Below, one piece after another: positions 62,427-64,000 of a stretch of DNA of 64,000 nt. This stretch comes from Chloroflexota bacterium (GTDB lineage Bacteria; Chloroflexota; Anaerolineae; UBA1429). Made by a program: the position numbers and the translations under genes. The DNA is taken from contig JAAYAW010000066.1 in NCBI GenBank assembly GCA_012719135.1, positions 1-64,000 of the forward strand. The letters run 5' to 3'. The notes beneath the pieces are model-generated. The model had not been told where the DNA came from and ran no database searches. It saw only the letters and a program-made list of their open reading frames with translations. The first letter of the stretch is position 1, and the number at the start of each line of letters is the position of its first letter.

Positions 62427-64000
62427 ATGACGATCAGCGAGGACCTGCGCATTGGCGTGTATGTCTGCAGTTGCGGCTCGAACATCGGCGGCGTAATCGA
62501 TCCTGCAGAGGTCGCGGACTATGCCAGGACGTTACCTGGCGTCGTCTGGGCCCGCACGAATCTCTATATGTGCGGTGATCCCGGCCAAAACGCCATCAGG
62601 CAGGATATCATCGAACATCGGCTTAACCGCGTTGTGGTGGCGGCGTGCAGCGTACGGATGCACGAGCCGACCTTCCGCGCCTGCGTCGCAGAGGCGGGCA
62701 TGAATCCGTTTCTCATGGAGATGGTGAACATCCGCGAGCAGGATACCTGGGTGCACGGCCACGAGCCCGAGCGCGCTCTGATCAAGGCCAGGGAAATGAT
62801 TGCGGCCGGGGTCGCCAAGGTCGCCTATTCCCAGCCCCTGACGCCCATCACCGTACCGGTCACCAAGACCGCCATGGTGATCGGCGGCGGCGTCGCCGGG
62901 ATCAGTGCGGCGCTGGACCTGGGTGATATGGGAATCCACACCTATCTTGTGGAGAGGGAGCAGAGCATCGGTGGAACGATGGCTCAGCTCAACAAGACCT
63001 TTCCCACAATGGACTGTAGTATTTGAATACTCGCACCCAAGATGGTTGACGCGGCGCGTCATCCCAAGGTCGAGATTCTCTCCTATTCTGAGGTCGAGCG
63101 AGTCGATGGCTACATCGGCAACTTTCTCGTCGGCGTAGCGCAAAAGCCGCGTTACGTCATCGCGGACCAGTGTACGGGCTGCGGCGATTGCGCTCGCGTC
63201 TGCCCGATCGAGATCCCGAACGCCTTTGAGATGGGCCTGGCGCCCCGCAAGGCGATCGACGTCCCACACGGGCAGGCGGTGCCCCTCGTCTATACCATCG
63301 ACATGGATCACTGCATCCAGTGCTTCAAGTGCGTGACGGCCTGCGGCCACCGCGACGCAATCGATTTCTCGCAGGAGGCGCAGTACTCTGAGCTGGACGT
63401 GGGCGCGATCATCGTGGCCACTGGCTTTGAGAGCTTTGACCCGACGGTGATACCTGAATACGGCTATGGCGTGTATCCCAATGTGATCACCGCCATGGAG
63501 CTCGAGCGGCTGGACAACTCTGCCGGGCCGACGGTTGGCCGACTGGTGCGCCCGTCGGATGGGCGCGAACCTGCGAGTATGGCGATCATCCAGTGTGTCG
63601 GCTCCCGGGACAAGCGATACAACGAGTACTGCTCCGGCTTCTGCTGCATGTACGCCATCAAGAACGCGATCCTGATGAAGCAGATGATCCCCTCCATGGA
63701 GATCAGCATCTTCTATATGGATATCCGCACGCCCTCCAAGGGCTACGAGGAGTTCTACAACCAGGCTCGGAAGATGGGCATCCGCTTTATCCACGGGCGA
63801 CCGTCGCAGATCACCCAAGACCCGGTCACTCATAACCTCTTTGTGGAGGCCGAGGATCAGGAGCTGGGGCAGGTCCTCGAACTGGAGACAGATCTGGTGG
63901 TGCTGTCCGCCGCGGCCATTCCTCGGGCTGATGCCGCGGATGTTTCCACCAAGTTGACGCTCTCGCGCAGCCCCGGTGGCTTTTTCATGGAGTACCATCC
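62427..64000 (+). CDS. hdrA: Heterodisulfide reductase subunit A-like flavoprotein, selenocysteine-containing (3' end missing)
   Basis: 524 complete codons are visible, assuming the TGA at 63024-63026 (codon 200) is read as Sec; the frame then stays open to the window edge. The N-terminal domain has CSCGSNIGG (C14/C16), the FAD loop VIGGGVAGIS is at 151-160, and TFPTMDCSI precedes the Sec, followed by ILAPKMVDAA, the HdrA-conserved context. Two 4Fe-4S sets follow (C249/252/255/259 and C296/299/302/306), then C390, C402, C406 and C407 (CSGFCCMYAIK), the ligands of a further cluster. HdrA is the flavin-based bifurcation or electron hub. SD is AGGAG. An upstream 107-base gap contains no clear promoter. 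Confidence 0.9.
63044..63064 (+). promoter_or_regulatory. Candidate bacterial SECIS hairpin
   Basis: Bases 63044-63052 pair with 63056-63064 (9 positions, one T-T mismatch) around a 3-nt GGC loop, starting 17 bases after the TGA. The loop is 26 bases from the TGA and starts with G. These fit the bacterial SECIS rules (short apical loop with G in the first two positions, 16-37 bases from the UGA). Confidence 0.55.

Noticed and set aside
63024-63026. hdrA as a pseudogene with a nonsense mutation
   Set aside because: The single TGA falls exactly at the known Cys/Sec position and all later motifs are intact, with no other disruption.
62532-63998. A 488-residue open frame on the minus strand opposite hdrA
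   Set aside because: It is antisense to the conserved HdrA frame, has no family motif and no SD. The apparent split of hdrA by TGA makes it look more plausible than it is.

Overview
The window is GC-rich bacterial chromosome, densely packed, with many overlapping start/stop codons and frequent TTG/GTG starts. Gene content suggests an anaerobic member of the Chloroflexota. The pointers are two consecutive ftsZ genes, a TatA pair, a DUF3048 lipoprotein, a type II fatty-acid cluster with fabK, and an AOR/HdrA module. This assignment is an inference, because no rRNA or other phylogenetic marker was compared. No transposon, prophage or CRISPR array was seen.

Layout. 1-6.3 kb: a fused two-domain solute-binding lipoprotein (cut by the window edge), an EamA permease, a RhaB-like kinase with nagA, and lgt. 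6.4-11.7 kb: fabG-fabD-fabK facing fabF-fabH; FabH has an unusual Arg-rich tail. 12-13.4 kb: an ECF sigma factor and an RsiV-like anti-sigma factor behind an ECF-type promoter. 13.5-19.2 kb: MaoC-like, SanA-like, rsgA, a glycosyltransferase and copA. 19.3-22.8 kb: an ECF vitamin transporter with its two ATPases fused. 22.8-25.6 kb: degV, a GNAT-like protein and a 2H phosphoesterase. 25.7-30.5 kb: a TPP-riboswitch operon for thiamine precursor uptake and TPP synthesis. 30.6-32.9 kb: tandem ftsZ. 33-40.8 kb: an aromatic amino-acid operon (aroH-aroF-tyrA-aroA-aroE-aroC-aroKB-aroQ). Its leader encodes a short peptide with three consecutive Tyr codons, followed by an attenuator-like terminator and a competing antiterminator.

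41.7-52.8 kb is replication-proximal: two parS-like sites, dnaN, recF, rsmG, ftsK, RNase J and a family 4 UDG. 52.9-59.5 kb: an IMPase-like phosphatase, a NUDIX hydrolase, a DUF3048 lipoprotein, two tatA genes, a sugar isomerase, galU, a GHMP kinase and tRNA-Val(GAC).

59.6-64.0 kb: MoaD-like protein, aldehyde:ferredoxin oxidoreductase family enzyme, a polyferredoxin and HdrA. The HdrA frame has an in-frame TGA at the family's Cys/Sec position and stays open to the window edge. A bacterial SECIS-like hairpin follows the TGA, so HdrA is read here as a selenoprotein. The four genes look like one flavin/FeS electron-transfer redox complex.
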